Assembly: GCF_010587385.1 (NCBI RefSeq)
Contig: NZ_CP047475.1
Coordinates: forward strand, 2,480,001 to 2,544,000
Source of the DNA: Vibrio astriarenae
GTDB lineage: Bacteria; Pseudomonadota; Gammaproteobacteria; Enterobacterales; Vibrionaceae
Reading direction: 5' to 3'
DNA length: 64,000 nucleotides
Positions within the stretch are counted from its first letter, which is position 1. Each line of letters begins with the position of its first letter. Positions 1-8,904 of this stretch are shown here, in pieces. A program made the position numbers and the translations under genes. The notes under the pieces were generated by a model. It had not been told where the DNA came from. It saw nothing but the letters and a program-made list of their open reading frames with translations, and did no database searches.

Positions 1-1
1 T

Positions 2-568
2 GGGGTCTTACTAGCAGGACGGCTGAAAATGGATCCTTTCGGCGTGATTGTACTGGGAAGTGTAACGGCTATCGGTGGTGGTACTATTCGCGATATGGCT
101 CTGGGGGCAACCCCGGTATTCTGGATTGGCGATACTACCTACCTCACGGTCATTTTTGTCACCTGTATTCTCACCATGCTTGTGGTGCGACGACCAAAAC
201 GTCTTCCTTGGTGGGTGTTGCCTGTCAGTGATGCTATTGGTTTGGCTGTTTTTGTCAGCATTGGTGTAGAGAAAGCCTTGATGTTCCAAGACTCTTACAT
301 GGTGGCGATCATCATGGGAGTGATTACCGGATGTGGTGGCGGTATTATCCGCGATGTGCTTGCGCGCGAGATCCCTATGGTTCTGCGTAGCGAAGTGTAT
401 GCAACGGCCTGTATTCTCGGCGGTATGTTCCATACTGGCGCATTAGCGATGGGTTATGACACGACAACAGCCCTCGCAGCAGGTGTCAGCTCGACCTTGA
501 TCATTCGCCTTGGTGCTATTCGCTGGCACTTGTCGCTACCTACCTTTGCGATAAAGTCACAAAGCTAG
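2..568 (+). CDS. UPF0126 (TRIC-like) membrane protein, 5' end missing
   Basis: The reading frame is open from the window edge, so the N-terminus lies outside; the Met at 29 is internal. The visible 188 residues hold two copies of a glycine-rich signature (GGGTIRDMALG and, about 80 residues later, GGGIIRDVLA), each followed by hydrophobic helices. This is the duplicated layout of the UPF0126/YicG family, whose structural relatives are trimeric intracellular cation channels. It is an inner-membrane protein; the transported ion is not evident from the sequence. The gene ends in a hairpin terminator shared with the convergent deoD. The family call is firm, the function is not. Confidence 0.85.
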   Translation, partial: GVLLAGRLKMDPFGVIVLGSVTAIGGGTIRDMALGATPVFWIGDTTYLTVIFVTCILTMLVVRRPKRLPWWVLPVSDAIGLAVFVSIGVEKALMFQDSYMVAIIMGVITGCGGGIIRDVLAREIPMVLRSEVYATACILGGMFHTGALAMGYDTTTALAAGVSSTLIIRLGAIRWHLSLPTFAIKSQS

Positions 569-619
569 TACTTGTACAGCTTCTGGTTATCACGGTAATA
601 ATTATCAAGCTTATTCTAA

Positions 620-657
620 AAAAATAGCCCGAGAGTTTGTCGCTCTCAGGCTATTTT
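620..657. terminator. Bidirectional terminator between UPF0126 gene and deoD
   Basis: An A-tract, AAAATAGCC and GAGAG on the left arm pair with CTCTC and GGCTATTTT on the right across a 7-nt loop. It lies between two convergent genes and has A/T tracts on both sides, so it can serve both strands. Confidence 0.85.
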
Positions 658-683
658 ATCTCTGCTTCAAAAGACGATACCGA

Positions 684-1403
684 TTACTCTGCGTCACCAA
701 GAAGCACTGAATCTAGAGCGATTTCCATCATCTCATTGAAGGTGGTTTGGCGCTCATCTGATGTGGTTTGCTCACCGCGTTTGATGTGGTCTGAAACCGT
801 ACAGATAGCAAGAGCTTTCGCACCGTATTCTGCTGCGATACCGTAGATACCCGCTGCTTCCATTTCAACACCTAGTACACCGTACTTGTCCATCACATCG
901 AACATCTCCGGATCTGGAGTGTAAAACAGTTCTGCTGAGAATAGGTTACCGATCTTCACATCAATACCACGCGCTTTCGCCGCTTGCTCTGCGTTGCGAA
1001 CCATGTCGTAGTCAGCAATCGCTGCAAAGTCATGATCTTTAAAGCGAATACGGTTAACTTTAGAGTCGGTACACGCACCCATGCCGATAACAACATCACG
1101 CAGTTTCACGTCATCACGAACCGCACCACAGCTACCAACACGGATCACTTTCTTAACACCGTAATCTTTAATTAGCTCAGTGACATAAATTGAGCATGAA
1201 GGAATACCCATGCCGTGACCCATCACAGAGATCTTACGACCTTTGTAAGTGCCCGTGTAACCGAACATATTACGTACATCACACACTTGAACAACGTCGT
1301 CTAGGAAGGTTTCAGCGATGTATTTTGCACGTAGTGGATCACCTGGCATTAGAACAACGTCAGCGAAATCACCCATTTCTGCATTAATGTGAGGAGTAGC
1401 CAT
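684..1403 (-). CDS. deoD: Purine nucleoside phosphorylase DeoD
   Basis: Cytosolic phosphorolysis of purine (deoxy)nucleosides to free base and (deoxy)ribose-1-phosphate. At 239 residues it has the length of the hexameric bacterial PNP family. The N-terminus [18 protein letters not shown] with PGDPLRAKY, the phosphate-site motif RVGSCG, and the late VSDH motif carrying the catalytic Asp are all present. The start follows AAGGAATAAATA. It is the last gene of a deoC-deoA-deoB-deoD cluster and is separated from deoB by 79 nt that fold into a perfect 9-bp hairpin. In enterobacteria this operon is controlled by DeoR, CytR and CRP; I could not identify those operators with confidence here. Confidence 0.97.
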   Translation of the reverse strand: MATPHINAEMGDFADVVLMPGDPLRAKYIAETFLDDVVQVCDVRNMFGYTGTYKGRKISVMGHGMGIPSCSIYVTELIKDYGVKKVIRVGSCGAVRDDVKLRDVVIGMGACTDSKVNRIRFKDHDFAAIADYDMVRNAEQAAKARGIDVKIGNLFSAELFYTPDPEMFDVMDKYGVLGVEMEAAGIYGIAAEYGAKALAICTVSDHIKRGEQTTSDERQTTFNEMMEIALDSVLLGDAE

Positions 1404-1454
1404 TATTTATTCCTTTATTTCGATTCTAGTTATCTAGAGAGTAAGAATTTATTG

Positions 1455-1475
1455 GTGTGAGGCATCGCCTCACAC
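1455..1475. other. Intercistronic hairpin deoB-deoD
   Basis: Perfect 9-bp inverted repeat GTGTGAGGC / GCCTCACAC around an ATC loop in the gap between deoB and deoD. No T-run follows on the minus strand, so it looks like an mRNA processing or stability element rather than a terminator. Confidence 0.7.
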
Positions 1476-1482
1476 ATCTGAT

Positions 1483-2703
1483 TTATAGAAAGTTTTTACC
1501 GTAATCCATTGGGCTTGTACCGAAGTAAGACGCCAATGTTTGACCAATGTCTGCAAAGCTGTCACGTAGACCCAGTGAGCCTGCTGGTACATTCTTGCCA
1601 TAAACGATCACCGGGATATGCTCACGAGTATGGTCTGTACCAGGCCAAGTCGGGTCACAGCCATGGTCTGCGGTAAGGATAAGCACGTCATCATCCTGCA
1701 TGATGTCGAGCACTTCGTTAATGCGACTATCAAAGTACTCCAAGGCACCCGCGTAGCCGGCAACATTGCGGCGGTGTCCGTAGGCAGAGTCGAAGTCGAC
1801 AAAGTTGGTGAAAACAATCGTGTTGTCGCCAGCCTTTGGAATCTCCTCCAACGTCGCCTCAAGGAGAGCCGGAATACCAGTTGCTTTCACTTTCTTAGTG
1901 ATGCCACAGTTCGCGTAGATGTCAGCAATCTTACCAATTGCGACCACTTCACCTTGCTTCTCATCCACCAGCTTTTGCAGCACGGTGTCTGATGGCGGCT
2001 CAACCGATAGATCACGACGGTTCCCTGTGCGTTCAAACTGGCCTTTGCCAGCACCAATGAACGGACGCGCGATAACACGACCAATGTTGTAGTCTTCAAG
2101 CTCTTCACGCGCAATTTGGCAAAGATCCAGTAGACGCTCCAATCCGAACGTCTCTTCATGACAAGCGATCTGGAACACTGAGTCTGCCGAGGTGTAGAAA
2201 ATCGGCAAACCGCTGCGCATATGCTCTTCACCCAAATCATCTAACACTTGAGTGCCCGATGCGTGGCAGTTGCCAAGGAAACCATCCAGACCTGCACGCT
2301 CTAAGATGCGATCTGTCAGCTCTTTCGGAAAACTGTTCTCTTTATCTGTGAAGTAACCCCAATCGAACAACACAGGCACACCAGCGATTTCCCAGTGGCC
2401 AGATGGCGTGTCTTTACCAGAAGAAAGCTCTGATGCATGACCGTAAGCGCCAATCACCTCAATATCGTCACGAAGACCTGGGGCAAGACGACCCGTAGAC
2501 TCTTTGTGGGCCATTGCTAAACCTAGCTTTGATAGGTTAGGTAGCGTTAGTGGACCCGAACGCTCATCGTTATCAGCACGACCTGCCGCACACTCATCAG
2601 CAATGTGCCCCATCGTATCTGAGCCCACATCACCAAATTTGTCAGCGTCAGCTGATGCGCCGATACCGAATGAATCAAGAACTAAAATAAAGGCTCTTTT
2701 CAT
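1483..2703 (-). CDS. deoB: Phosphopentomutase DeoB
   Basis: Interconverts (deoxy)ribose-1-phosphate and (deoxy)ribose-5-phosphate, linking the phosphorylases to DeoC. The 406-aa protein belongs to the alkaline phosphatase superfamily. The metal-binding start [14 protein letters not shown], the [10 protein letters not shown] loop with the likely phosphorylated Thr at about residue 99, the central [12 protein letters not shown] and the C-terminal TADHGCDPT and HTREHIP metal motifs are all intact. The ATG lies behind AAGGAAGATGTT. It sits 40 nt downstream of deoA in the deo operon. Mn2+ dependence is a family property. Confidence 0.97.
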   Translation of the reverse strand: MKRAFILVLDSFGIGASADADKFGDVGSDTMGHIADECAAGRADNDERSGPLTLPNLSKLGLAMAHKESTGRLAPGLRDDIEVIGAYGHASELSSGKDTPSGHWEIAGVPVLFDWGYFTDKENSFPKELTDRILERAGLDGFLGNCHASGTQVLDDLGEEHMRSGLPIFYTSADSVFQIACHEETFGLERLLDLCQIAREELEDYNIGRVIARPFIGAGKGQFERTGNRRDLSVEPPSDTVLQKLVDEKQGEVVAIGKIADIYANCGITKKVKATGIPALLEATLEEIPKAGDNTIVFTNFVDFDSAYGHRRNVAGYAGALEYFDSRINEVLDIMQDDDVLILTADHGCDPTWPGTDHTREHIPVIVYGKNVPAGSLGLRDSFADIGQTLASYFGTSPMDYGKNFL

Positions 2704-2716
2704 AACATCTTCCTTA

Positions 2717-2735
2717 GAGCTGGCAGCGCCAACTC
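2717..2735. other. Intercistronic hairpin deoA-deoB
   Basis: GAGCTGGC / GCCAACTC arms (8 bp, one wobble on the transcribed strand) with a 3-nt loop fill most of the 40-nt gap between deoA and deoB. Confidence 0.6.
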
Positions 2736-2743
2736 AACAAAAT

Positions 2744-4072
2744 CTATACGTCTTCGGCACGAATTTGTCGATAAACGTCAGGAGTAGGCTGGTAGTCACC
2801 CCCTACCTTGATAGCAGCTTTAAGCGCCTGCGCCGCTTCTTGCCACTGAGCTTCTGTGCGAGCATGAATCATCGCCAACGGTTTCGTTTCATCAGCGACT
2901 TCACCTAGGCGAATGAATTGGTCAAAACCAACGACATAGTCAATTTTGTCTGTCGCGACACGACGTCCACCGCCCATACCAACCACAGCCATACCAATTG
3001 CACGAGTATCCATTGCACTGACAACACCTGCCTGTTCGGCATAAACGGGTTTGATGATCTCTGCCTTTCCTAGATAATTGTCATAGTTTTCAACAAAGTC
3101 TGCTGGCCCACCAAGACCTGACACCATCTTAACGAAACATTCGGCCGCTTTACCGTTATCGAGCACGGCTTGAAGCTTGCTACGCGCGTCATCACTATCG
3201 GTGGCAAGTTTAGCCAGCACCAACATTTCAGCACATAGCGCCATCGTCACCTCAAACAAGCGAGGGTTACGATATTCCCCCGTCAAGAACTGAACCGCTT
3301 CGCGCACTTCTACCGCATTGCCTGCTGATGATGCCAATACCTGATTCATGTCCGTTAGGATAGCGGTTGTCTTGGTACCCGCGCCGTTAGCAACCGCAAC
3401 AATAGAACGAGCAAGCTCTTCAGAAGCTTCATACGTTGGCATGAATGCGCCTGATCCTACTTTCACGTCCATCACGAGTGACTCTAGGCCTGCTGCGAGT
3501 TTCTTTGACAAAATAGAGGCGGTGATCAGTGAGATATTATCGACTGTCGCGGTGATATCACGAGTGGCGTAAACACGCTTATCTGCGGGTGCCAGATCGC
3601 CTGTCTGACCAATAATCGCCACACCCGCCTCTTTGGTGACGGAACCAAAACCGTCATTACTTGGGGTAATATTGTAACCGGGGATAGACTCTAGCTTATC
3701 AAGCGTACCGCCAGTGTGGCCTAAACCACGACCAGAGATCATTGGGACGAAACCACCGCATGCTGCCACCATAGGGCCAAGCATCAATGAAGTGACATCC
3801 CCTACACCACCTGTTGAATGTTTATCAACAATTGGGCCGCCAAAGTTCATGTGAGACCAATCGATAACCATGCCAGAATCACGCATTGCACACGTCAGTG
3901 CGATGCGTTCAGGCATCGTCATTTCATTGAAAAAGATCGCCATCGCAAAAGCAGCGATTTGCCCCTCTGACACGCTGTCGTCAGCAACGCCTTGAATGAA
4001 GAATTGAATCTCTTCGTTGGTGAGGACTTCACCATCACGCTTTTTACGAATGATTTCTTGTGGTAAATACAT
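2744..4072 (-). CDS. deoA: Thymidine phosphorylase DeoA
   Basis: Phosphorolyses thymidine and deoxyuridine to base plus deoxyribose-1-phosphate. The 442 residues match the family length. The small helical domain starts [17 protein letters not shown]. The phosphate-binding signature of the phosphorylase/anthranilate phosphoribosyltransferase fold is visible (KHSTGGVGD, then [20 protein letters not shown]). The start is well placed behind GGGAGGCACTA. It lies second in the deo operon, after a 105-nt gap from deoC that carries two hairpins. Confidence 0.97.
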   Translation of the reverse strand: MYLPQEIIRKKRDGEVLTNEEIQFFIQGVADDSVSEGQIAAFAMAIFFNEMTMPERIALTCAMRDSGMVIDWSHMNFGGPIVDKHSTGGVGDVTSLMLGPMVAACGGFVPMISGRGLGHTGGTLDKLESIPGYNITPSNDGFGSVTKEAGVAIIGQTGDLAPADKRVYATRDITATVDNISLITASILSKKLAAGLESLVMDVKVGSGAFMPTYEASEELARSIVAVANGAGTKTTAILTDMNQVLASSAGNAVEVREAVQFLTGEYRNPRLFEVTMALCAEMLVLAKLATDSDDARSKLQAVLDNGKAAECFVKMVSGLGGPADFVENYDNYLGKAEIIKPVYAEQAGVVSAMDTRAIGMAVVGMGGGRRVATDKIDYVVGFDQFIRLGEVADETKPLAMIHARTEAQWQEAAQALKAAIKVGGDYQPTPDVYRQIRAEDV

Positions 4073-4111
4073 TAGTGCCTCCCGCGCTATTCGCGGACGT
4101 AGAATAAGAGG

Positions 4112-4155
4112 TTCTATTCACTCAGTGAGTAAATAGAGAGGGGATGTCTCCCCTC
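4112..4155. other. Tandem hairpins in the deoC-deoA gap
   Basis: Two adjacent inverted repeats: TCTATT/AATAGA with an ACTCA/TGAGT core (about 4113-4138), and GAGGGGA / TCCCCTC (4138-4144 with 4149-4155, 4-nt loop). There is no T-run on the transcribed strand. With the two downstream gaps, every deo intercistronic space holds a stem-loop. Confidence 0.65.
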
Positions 4156-4177
4156 ATCAGAACAAACGTTATTGGTT

Positions 4178-4954
4178 TTAGTACGCTGAAGGATCAGCCG
4201 TTTCGTCTGTTACGTTCAATGTATTTAGAAGGTTTGTCAGAAGGCTCGACGCACCAAAACGGTAGTGACGAGCATCTACCCAGTTGTCACCAAGAATGTC
4301 ATCGGCCATCGCAAGGTATTGAGCAGCATCTTCCGCAGTGCGCACACCACCCGCTGGTTTAAAACCAACAGAGTCCGCGACTTTCATATCGCGAATCACT
4401 TCAAGCATCATGCGTGCATATTCTGGCGTTGCGTTTACTGGCACTTTACCCGTTGATGTTTTGATGAAATCTGCGCCCGCTTCGATACAGATTTGAGACG
4501 CTTTCTTGATCAACGCTTCTTCTTTCAGCTCACCGGTTTCGATGATCACTTTCAGCAGAACGTCACCACAAGCTGCTTTACATTGCTTGACTAACTCGAA
4601 GCCTACTTTGTCATCACCAGCAATCAACGCACGGTATGGGAATACCACGTCGACTTCATCAGCACCATATGCAACCGCTGCTTTTGTTTCCGCAACAGCA
4701 ATAGCGATATCATCGTTACCGTGTGGGAAGTTAGTCACTGTCGCGATACGCACTTCTGGCGTGCCTTGTTCACGTAGTGTTTTCTTCGCAATAGGAATAA
4801 AGCGTGGGTAAATACAGATGGCAGCAGTGTTACCGACCGCTGTTTTTGCGTCGTGACACAGTTGAATTACTTTCGCATCCGTATCGTCATCATTCAGCGT
4901 TGTTAGGTCCATTAGTTTTAATGCACGTAGTGCTGCTGTGTTTAAATCGCTCAT
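4178..4954 (-). CDS. deoC: Deoxyribose-phosphate aldolase DeoC
   Basis: Class I aldolase cleaving 2-deoxyribose-5-phosphate to glyceraldehyde-3-phosphate and acetaldehyde, the final step of deoxynucleoside catabolism. At 258 residues it is close to the E. coli enzyme. The Schiff-base Lys is in DFIKTSTGK (Lys165 by my count), Asp102 is in the DEVDVVFPY segment, and a second active-site Lys lies in the FKPAGGVRT loop. The ATG follows GGAGATAGAA. As first gene of the cluster its upstream 200 nt should hold the deo promoters, but I see no convincing CytR, DeoR or CRP operator there. Confidence 0.97.
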   Translation of the reverse strand: MSDLNTAALRALKLMDLTTLNDDDTDAKVIQLCHDAKTAVGNTAAICIYPRFIPIAKKTLREQGTPEVRIATVTNFPHGNDDIAIAVAETKAAVAYGADEVDVVFPYRALIAGDDKVGFELVKQCKAACGDVLLKVIIETGELKEEALIKKASQICIEAGADFIKTSTGKVPVNATPEYARMMLEVIRDMKVADSVGFKPAGGVRTAEDAAQYLAMADDILGDNWVDARHYRFGASSLLTNLLNTLNVTDETADPSAY

Positions 4955-5154
4955 TTCTATCTCCGATCAATATTCAAAATTAGTTCAACAGTGCCTATCT
5001 AGTATAGTGAGGACTATTGATAATGATGAACGGACTTGGTTCCTTGAAGACTTAGCATTGAGTGTCTGCGTTCAATGCCAATTGATTTCCTTTTCACCGC
5101 ACAGGGCATGTTTGCTTTCTGTGTGGCACTACAATCTATGATTGTGGTGTCTGT

Positions 5155-5325
5155 TTAGCCAAAGAATCGTTCCACGATCCACTGGTATGAAATACCGCCA
5201 AGATAAACCCCAACAATACCCATAACACCAGAAAGTACTGGTGGAGCGGGAATGGGTAGTTTAATCGCAGTAAAGAGTACTCCGACAACAAATCCAGCAA
5301 CGGTAGCAAGGATAATTTCGTTCAT
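5155..5325 (-). CDS. XapX domain-containing small membrane protein
   Basis: A 56-residue protein starting MNEIILATVAGFVVGVLF. I chose this ATG over an in-frame upstream extension because AGGTGA lies just ahead and the extension does not look like coding sequence. It has two hydrophobic segments joined by the IKLPIPAPPVLSGVMGIVG loop and ends LGGISYQWIVERFFG. The proline-rich loop and the GVYLGG motif are typical of the XapX/DUF1427 family. The family's function is unknown. It lies between nupC and deoC on the same strand, which suggests, but does not show, a link to nucleoside metabolism. Confidence 0.85.
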   Translation of the reverse strand: MNEIILATVAGFVVGVLFTAIKLPIPAPPVLSGVMGIVGVYLGGISYQWIVERFFG

Positions 5326-5469
5326 GTGTATCACCTGTCTGTTTCTATACCCATAGAGTATAGAGTTTTGTTGCCTGACTGTAGCTTCACGAAAAAAGCA
5401 AACGGTTTGTATCTCAAAAAATATCACTTAAACAATATGCGATGAAGCCTTTTCCAGTAAGGCTTTATC

Positions 5470-5485
5470 ACGCAAACGTTCAACT
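5470..5485. promoter_or_regulatory. PurR-like palindrome upstream of the XapX gene
   Basis: ACGCAAACGTTCAACT keeps the left half and centre (ACGCAAACGTT) of the E. coli PurR box ACGCAAACGTTTTCGT but is poor in the right half. It lies between the nupC terminator and the XapX/deo block. Binding is inferred only. Confidence 0.35.
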
Positions 5486-5544
5486 GAAAATCATCCAATT
5501 CGAGCAGCGGGAAAGTGCTGAATTGCATTGGTAGACCCCATAAA

Positions 5545-5579
5545 CAAAAAAGCCCCGCAGCACGTGAATGCTACGGGGC
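5545..5579 (-). terminator. Rho-independent terminator of nupC
   Basis: On the minus strand GCCCCGTAGCA pairs with TGCTGCGGGGC (11 bp, one wobble) and is followed by a run of Ts, 40 nt after the nupC stop codon. Confidence 0.9.
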
Positions 5580-5618
5580 GATATTTAAATGGCGTCTATA
5601 TACTCTATCTCTACTTGA

Positions 5619-6881
5619 TTAGAAAGATAGGAAGAAGCCAGCAATTGTTGCTGCCATTAGGTTCGATAGCGTACCCGCAGCAACCGCTTTAACACCCATA
5701 CGAGCGATGTCAGCGCGACGGCTTGGTGCTAGACCACCTAGGCCACCTAGTAGGATTGCGATAGAAGAAAGGTTCGCAAAACCACACAGAGCAAATGCAA
5801 TAATAGCCGCTGTCTTCTCTGACATTACTTGACCAGTCGCTTCAACGATTTGAGCGCCTTCACCCACGTATGGTACGAAGTTTAGGTAAGCAACGAATTC
5901 GTTAACAACCAGTTTCTGACCGATGAATGAACCAGCAAGAACTGCTTCGTCCCATGGTACACCGATTAGGAATGCTAGTGGAGAGAAGATCCAACCTAGA
6001 AGTAGTTCTAGAGTTAGGTTCTCCATACCGAACCAACCACCAACGCCACCAAGGATGCCGTTAACTAGAGCGATTAGACCAATAAACGCTAGTAGCATTG
6101 CACCCACGTTTAGAGCAAGTTGTAGACCAACAGATGCACCGCCAGCTGCTGCATCGATAACGTTAGCAGGCTTGTCTTCTCCGCCGTCGATGTCATCGCC
6201 TAGCTCGTCGTTTGGAGTGTCAGTTTCTGGCTTGATGATCTTAGCAAATAGTAGACCACCAGGTGCTGCCATGAATGATGCTGCAACTAGGTACTCTAGA
6301 GGTACACCCATAGAAGCGTAACCAGCTAGTACACCACCAGCAACAGAAGCAAGACCACCACACATTACAGCGAATAGCTCAGATTGAGTCATGCGCGGTA
6401 CGAATGGACGTACAACAAGAGGTGCTTCAGTTTGACCAACGAAAATGTTTGCTGCTGCAGACATAGATTCCGCACGAGAAGTACCTAGTGCTTTTTGTAG
6501 ACCACCACCAAGAACTTTGATGACCCACTGCATGATACCTACGTAGTAAAGTACAGAAATAAGTGCAGAGAAGAAGATTAGTGTTGGTAGTACTTGGAAA
6601 GCAAAGATGAAACCGATACCGTCAACAGAGAAGTTAACTAGGCTACCGAATAGGAAACCTGTACCGTCTTTACCGTAGTCAATTACGTTCTGTACACCTG
6701 CTGAGAAACCAGCAAGTAGGTCACGACCCCAAGGTACGTAAAGAACGAAACCACCGATTAGGAATTGGATAGCGAAAGCGCCACCAACAGTTCGTAGATT
6801 AATAGCTTTGCGGTTGTCAGACAGTAGTAGCGCGATGCCAAGCAGCACTGCCATACCAACCAGGCTCATAAACAGGCTCAT
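5619..6881 (-). CDS. nupC: NupC-type concentrative nucleoside transporter (CNT family)
   Basis: Inner-membrane, cation-coupled nucleoside importer of 420 residues. The CNT signature segments are visible: [20 protein letters not shown], then [14 protein letters not shown] with the substrate-binding Gln-Thr-Glu, and the later FVAYLNF and CGFANLSS regions. There are about eight to ten hydrophobic helices and an acidic insert ([12 protein letters not shown]) between helices. It supplies substrate to the deo enzymes downstream. Its promoter region contains a near-perfect CRP site and a PurR-like box. Whether the coupling ion is Na+ or H+ cannot be read from the sequence. Confidence 0.92.
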   Translation of the reverse strand: MSLFMSLVGMAVLLGIALLLSDNRKAINLRTVGGAFAIQFLIGGFVLYVPWGRDLLAGFSAGVQNVIDYGKDGTGFLFGSLVNFSVDGIGFIFAFQVLPTLIFFSALISVLYYVGIMQWVIKVLGGGLQKALGTSRAESMSAAANIFVGQTEAPLVVRPFVPRMTQSELFAVMCGGLASVAGGVLAGYASMGVPLEYLVAASFMAAPGGLLFAKIIKPETDTPNDELGDDIDGGEDKPANVIDAAAGGASVGLQLALNVGAMLLAFIGLIALVNGILGGVGGWFGMENLTLELLLGWIFSPLAFLIGVPWDEAVLAGSFIGQKLVVNEFVAYLNFVPYVGEGAQIVEATGQVMSEKTAAIIAFALCGFANLSSIAILLGGLGGLAPSRRADIARMGVKAVAAGTLSNLMAATIAGFFLSF

Positions 6882-7025
6882 AGTTTATGATTTCCTTATA
6901 GGTTATTTATTAGGCGTATTAGATAATGAAGCTCAAAAGCGGGGCAATTATACTCATCCCTGATGGCAGAAAGTAATGCCACCCTCACACTTTCTGAGAA
7001 GATTCATGACACGCTCACTCAATAT

Positions 7026-7041
7026 TGTGATCAAGATCACG
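7026..7041. promoter_or_regulatory. CRP site upstream of nupC
   Basis: TGTGATCAAGATCACG matches the CRP consensus TGTGA-N6-TCACA at 9 of 10 half-site positions. It lies about 145 bp upstream of the nupC start in the nupC/tatD gap. CRP control of nucleoside uptake is well established in enterobacteria. Confidence 0.75.
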
Positions 7042-7054
7042 CAAACGTTTAAAT
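7039..7054. promoter_or_regulatory. PurR-like box overlapping the nupC CRP site
   Basis: ACGCAAACGTTTAAAT shares its first 12 bases with the PurR consensus ACGCAAACGTTTTCGT and overlaps the CRP site by 3 bp. A LacI-family repressor (PurR or CytR) competing with or bound beside CRP is plausible. Confidence 0.45.
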
Positions 7055-7097
7055 GACCGTTCTATCGATACAGAAAGTTTAGAGAAATTTCACATTT

Positions 7098-7871
7098 TTA
7101 AAACAGAGAAGTGGTGTTTTGCCAGATCTTTTGCGCAATCGTTTGCTTTTCAATTTGCTTAAGCTCTGAAAGTGTGCTGAGGATCACAGGTAAACGTTTG
7201 GGGTGGTTGGGTTGGCCCTGAAAATGGTTAATCGGCATGTCTGGAGCGTCCGTTTCGAGCGCAATGCACTCTAGTGGTAACTCACTGATTGCATTGCGTG
7301 TTTTATTTGCCCTTGGATAGGTAATGATGCCACCGACACCAATGAGTAACCCTTTTTCAACAAATTGCATTGCCTGTTGGAAGCTGCCTGAGAAGCCATG
7401 CAGAATGCCTCCGAATTGGGCTGGTTGCTGCTTCAAAATATGCAATAAATCGTTGTGCGCTTTTCGACTATGCAACACGACGGGAAGTTGTAACTCGTTC
7501 GCCGCTGTAAGATGAGATTGCAGGACTTGGCGTTGCAAAGCGAAATCTACTTCGACCATTTTGTCGAGTCCGCACTCGCCAATGGCAATCGGTTTGGTGT
7601 GTGTGGTATGGAAGTGAGTCACAATGTGATCGACTTGCTCAATCGAGCATTCCGACAAAAAATATGGGTGGCAGCCAAGCGCCCAGTCGATTTCGTTGTA
7701 ACGCCTTGAAAGGCTCTCCAAGCGAGACCAATTACTTTTGCCAATCGCGGGAATAAGCATTCGTTTTACACCCGCCTGCCGAGCCTGAGTTAGATGGGCA
7801 TCAAAGTCACCAGCAAAAACGTCAAAGTCAAAGTGGCAATGACTATCAAATAGCGCAATCTCAGTCGTCAT
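7098..7871 (-). CDS. TatD-family metal-dependent hydrolase (YjjV-like)
   Basis: TIM-barrel metal-dependent hydrolase; family members are 3'-5' exonucleases or phosphodiesterases. The metal-binding opening LFDSHCHFDF, the IGECGLDK motif, VLHSRKAHND, ILHGFSGS and the late ALETDAPDMP are all present, so the active site looks intact. The ATG at 7871 gives 257 residues; a longer GTG-initiated version from 7898 is possible. The chosen ATG lies inside the last codons of a 40-aa upstream ORF (7861-7983), an overlap that implies translational coupling. The order yaaA, small ORF, tatD on one strand suggests one transcript. Confidence 0.88.
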   Translation of the reverse strand: MTTEIALFDSHCHFDFDVFAGDFDAHLTQARQAGVKRMLIPAIGKSNWSRLESLSRRYNEIDWALGCHPYFLSECSIEQVDHIVTHFHTTHTKPIAIGECGLDKMVEVDFALQRQVLQSHLTAANELQLPVVLHSRKAHNDLLHILKQQPAQFGGILHGFSGSFQQAMQFVEKGLLIGVGGIITYPRANKTRNAISELPLECIALETDAPDMPINHFQGQPNHPKRLPVILSTLSELKQIEKQTIAQKIWQNTTSLF

Positions 7872-7983
7872 GCGCGGGGTCTTTTTTGTGGGGGACACAA
7901 CTACGCTTGTTTTCTGGTGTTAATCCTAATGACTCGCACCAGCGATCATATTTCGCTATCCATTTTTTCAACCAATGCCACAT
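7861..7983 (-). CDS. DUF5363-like 40-aa protein coupled to TatD hydrolase
   Basis: A small ORF of 40 residues beginning MWHWLKKWIAKYDRWCESLG and ending TPENKRSCVPHKKDPAHDD. The pattern (Trp-rich basic amphipathic start, Cys, LGLTPENKRSCVP) matches what I recall as the DUF5363 family of Vibrio. It starts 45 nt after yaaA behind a GGCGGGGT Shine-Dalgarno-like sequence, and its final codons overlap the tatD start by 11 nt in another frame. No function is known. The amphipathic helix with two cysteines suggests a membrane-surface or partner-binding peptide. Confidence 0.75.
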   Translation of the reverse strand: MWHWLKKWIAKYDRWCESLGLTPENKRSCVPHKKDPAHDD

Positions 7984-8028
7984 AATTACCCCGCCTATGT
8001 ATCAATCAGCCTAGAGCCTTATCGTGTC

Positions 8029-8802
8029 TTACTGCTCTTCGCGTTTAAACACTAACTCTTTATCGCTGCTCTCTTCCTCACTGAAGTAATAGCCTGCGAC
8101 ATCAAACTTGGTTAGTTCCTCTATCGAATCAACTTTATTGTCAATAATATAGCGCGCCATCATGCCGCGTGCTTTTTTGGCGTAGAAGCTGATCACCTTA
8201 TATTGACCATTTTTGCAGTCCTTGAATACCGGTGTAATCACGGTTGCATCCAGCTTTTTCGGCTTCACAGCCTTAAAATACTCATTCGATGCAAGATTGA
8301 TCAATACATTATCCCCCTGCTCTACGATAGCTTGATTAAGCTTATCTGTAATGATTTCTCCCCAGAACTGATACAGGTTCGTTCCGCGGGCATTGACAAG
8401 CTTGGTTCCCATCTCTAGGCGGTATGGCTGCATCAAATCAAGCGGCTTGAGTAAGCCATAGAGCCCAGACAACATACGCAGATGCTTTTGCGCGTAATCA
8501 AAGCCCGCCTCGTCAAGACTCTCCGCCTCTAATCCTGTGTAGACATCGCCTTTAAAAGCCAGGATCGCTTGACGCGCATTGTCTTGAGTGAATGTCTCAC
8601 TCCACTGCTCAAAGCGAGCCACATTCAGACCCGCAATTTTATCGCTAACCTTCATCAGTGCCGACACATCACTCGGAGTCAGTTTGCGACACTCTTCAAT
8701 TAGCTGCGCAGAATGTTCTATCAACTCAGGCTGCGTAAAGCGCTGAGTCGCGAGTGGTGACTCGTAATCTAAGGTTTTAGCTGGAGAAACAACGATGAGC
8801 AT
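8029..8802 (-). CDS. yaaA: Peroxide stress protein YaaA
   Basis: A 257-residue DUF328 protein. The family's E. coli member is OxyR-induced, binds DNA and lowers free iron during peroxide stress. Landmarks are the N-terminus [37 protein letters not shown] in the middle and [16 protein letters not shown] near the C-terminus. The start at 8802 has AAGGAAG ahead; the frame stays open upstream but that part has no family similarity. It probably leads the transcript that continues into the DUF5363-like ORF and tatD. I see no OxyR site. Confidence 0.93.
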   Translation of the reverse strand: MLIVVSPAKTLDYESPLATQRFTQPELIEHSAQLIEECRKLTPSDVSALMKVSDKIAGLNVARFEQWSETFTQDNARQAILAFKGDVYTGLEAESLDEAGFDYAQKHLRMLSGLYGLLKPLDLMQPYRLEMGTKLVNARGTNLYQFWGEIITDKLNQAIVEQGDNVLINLASNEYFKAVKPKKLDATVITPVFKDCKNGQYKVISFYAKKARGMMARYIIDNKVDSIEELTKFDVAGYYFSEEESSDKELVFKREEQ

Positions 8803-8845
8803 GACGAAACTTCCTTTATGATCTTTTTTATTGTTACTTAGAATA

Positions 8846-8879
8846 TAAAAAAAGCCATGCTGTGTCTGCATGGCTTTTT
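8846..8879 (-). terminator. Terminator after the AGCS symporter gene
   Basis: On the minus strand AAAAAGCCATGCAGACACAGCATGGCTTTTTTT: an 8-bp AGCCATGC/GCATGGCT stem with a T-tract, 26 nt past the symporter stop and before yaaA. Confidence 0.85.
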
Positions 8880-8904
8880 CAATCGTGTTAATCGGTTTTA
8901 ACGA

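Noticed and set aside
637..846. Plus-strand frame across the deoD end
   Set aside because: It is antisense to deoD, starts inside the terminator and has no ribosome-binding site.
4955..5154. CytR/CRP/DeoR operators before deoC
   Set aside because: Only degenerate half-sites (such as GGTGA-N6-AATCA) are visible; not enough to annotate a site.
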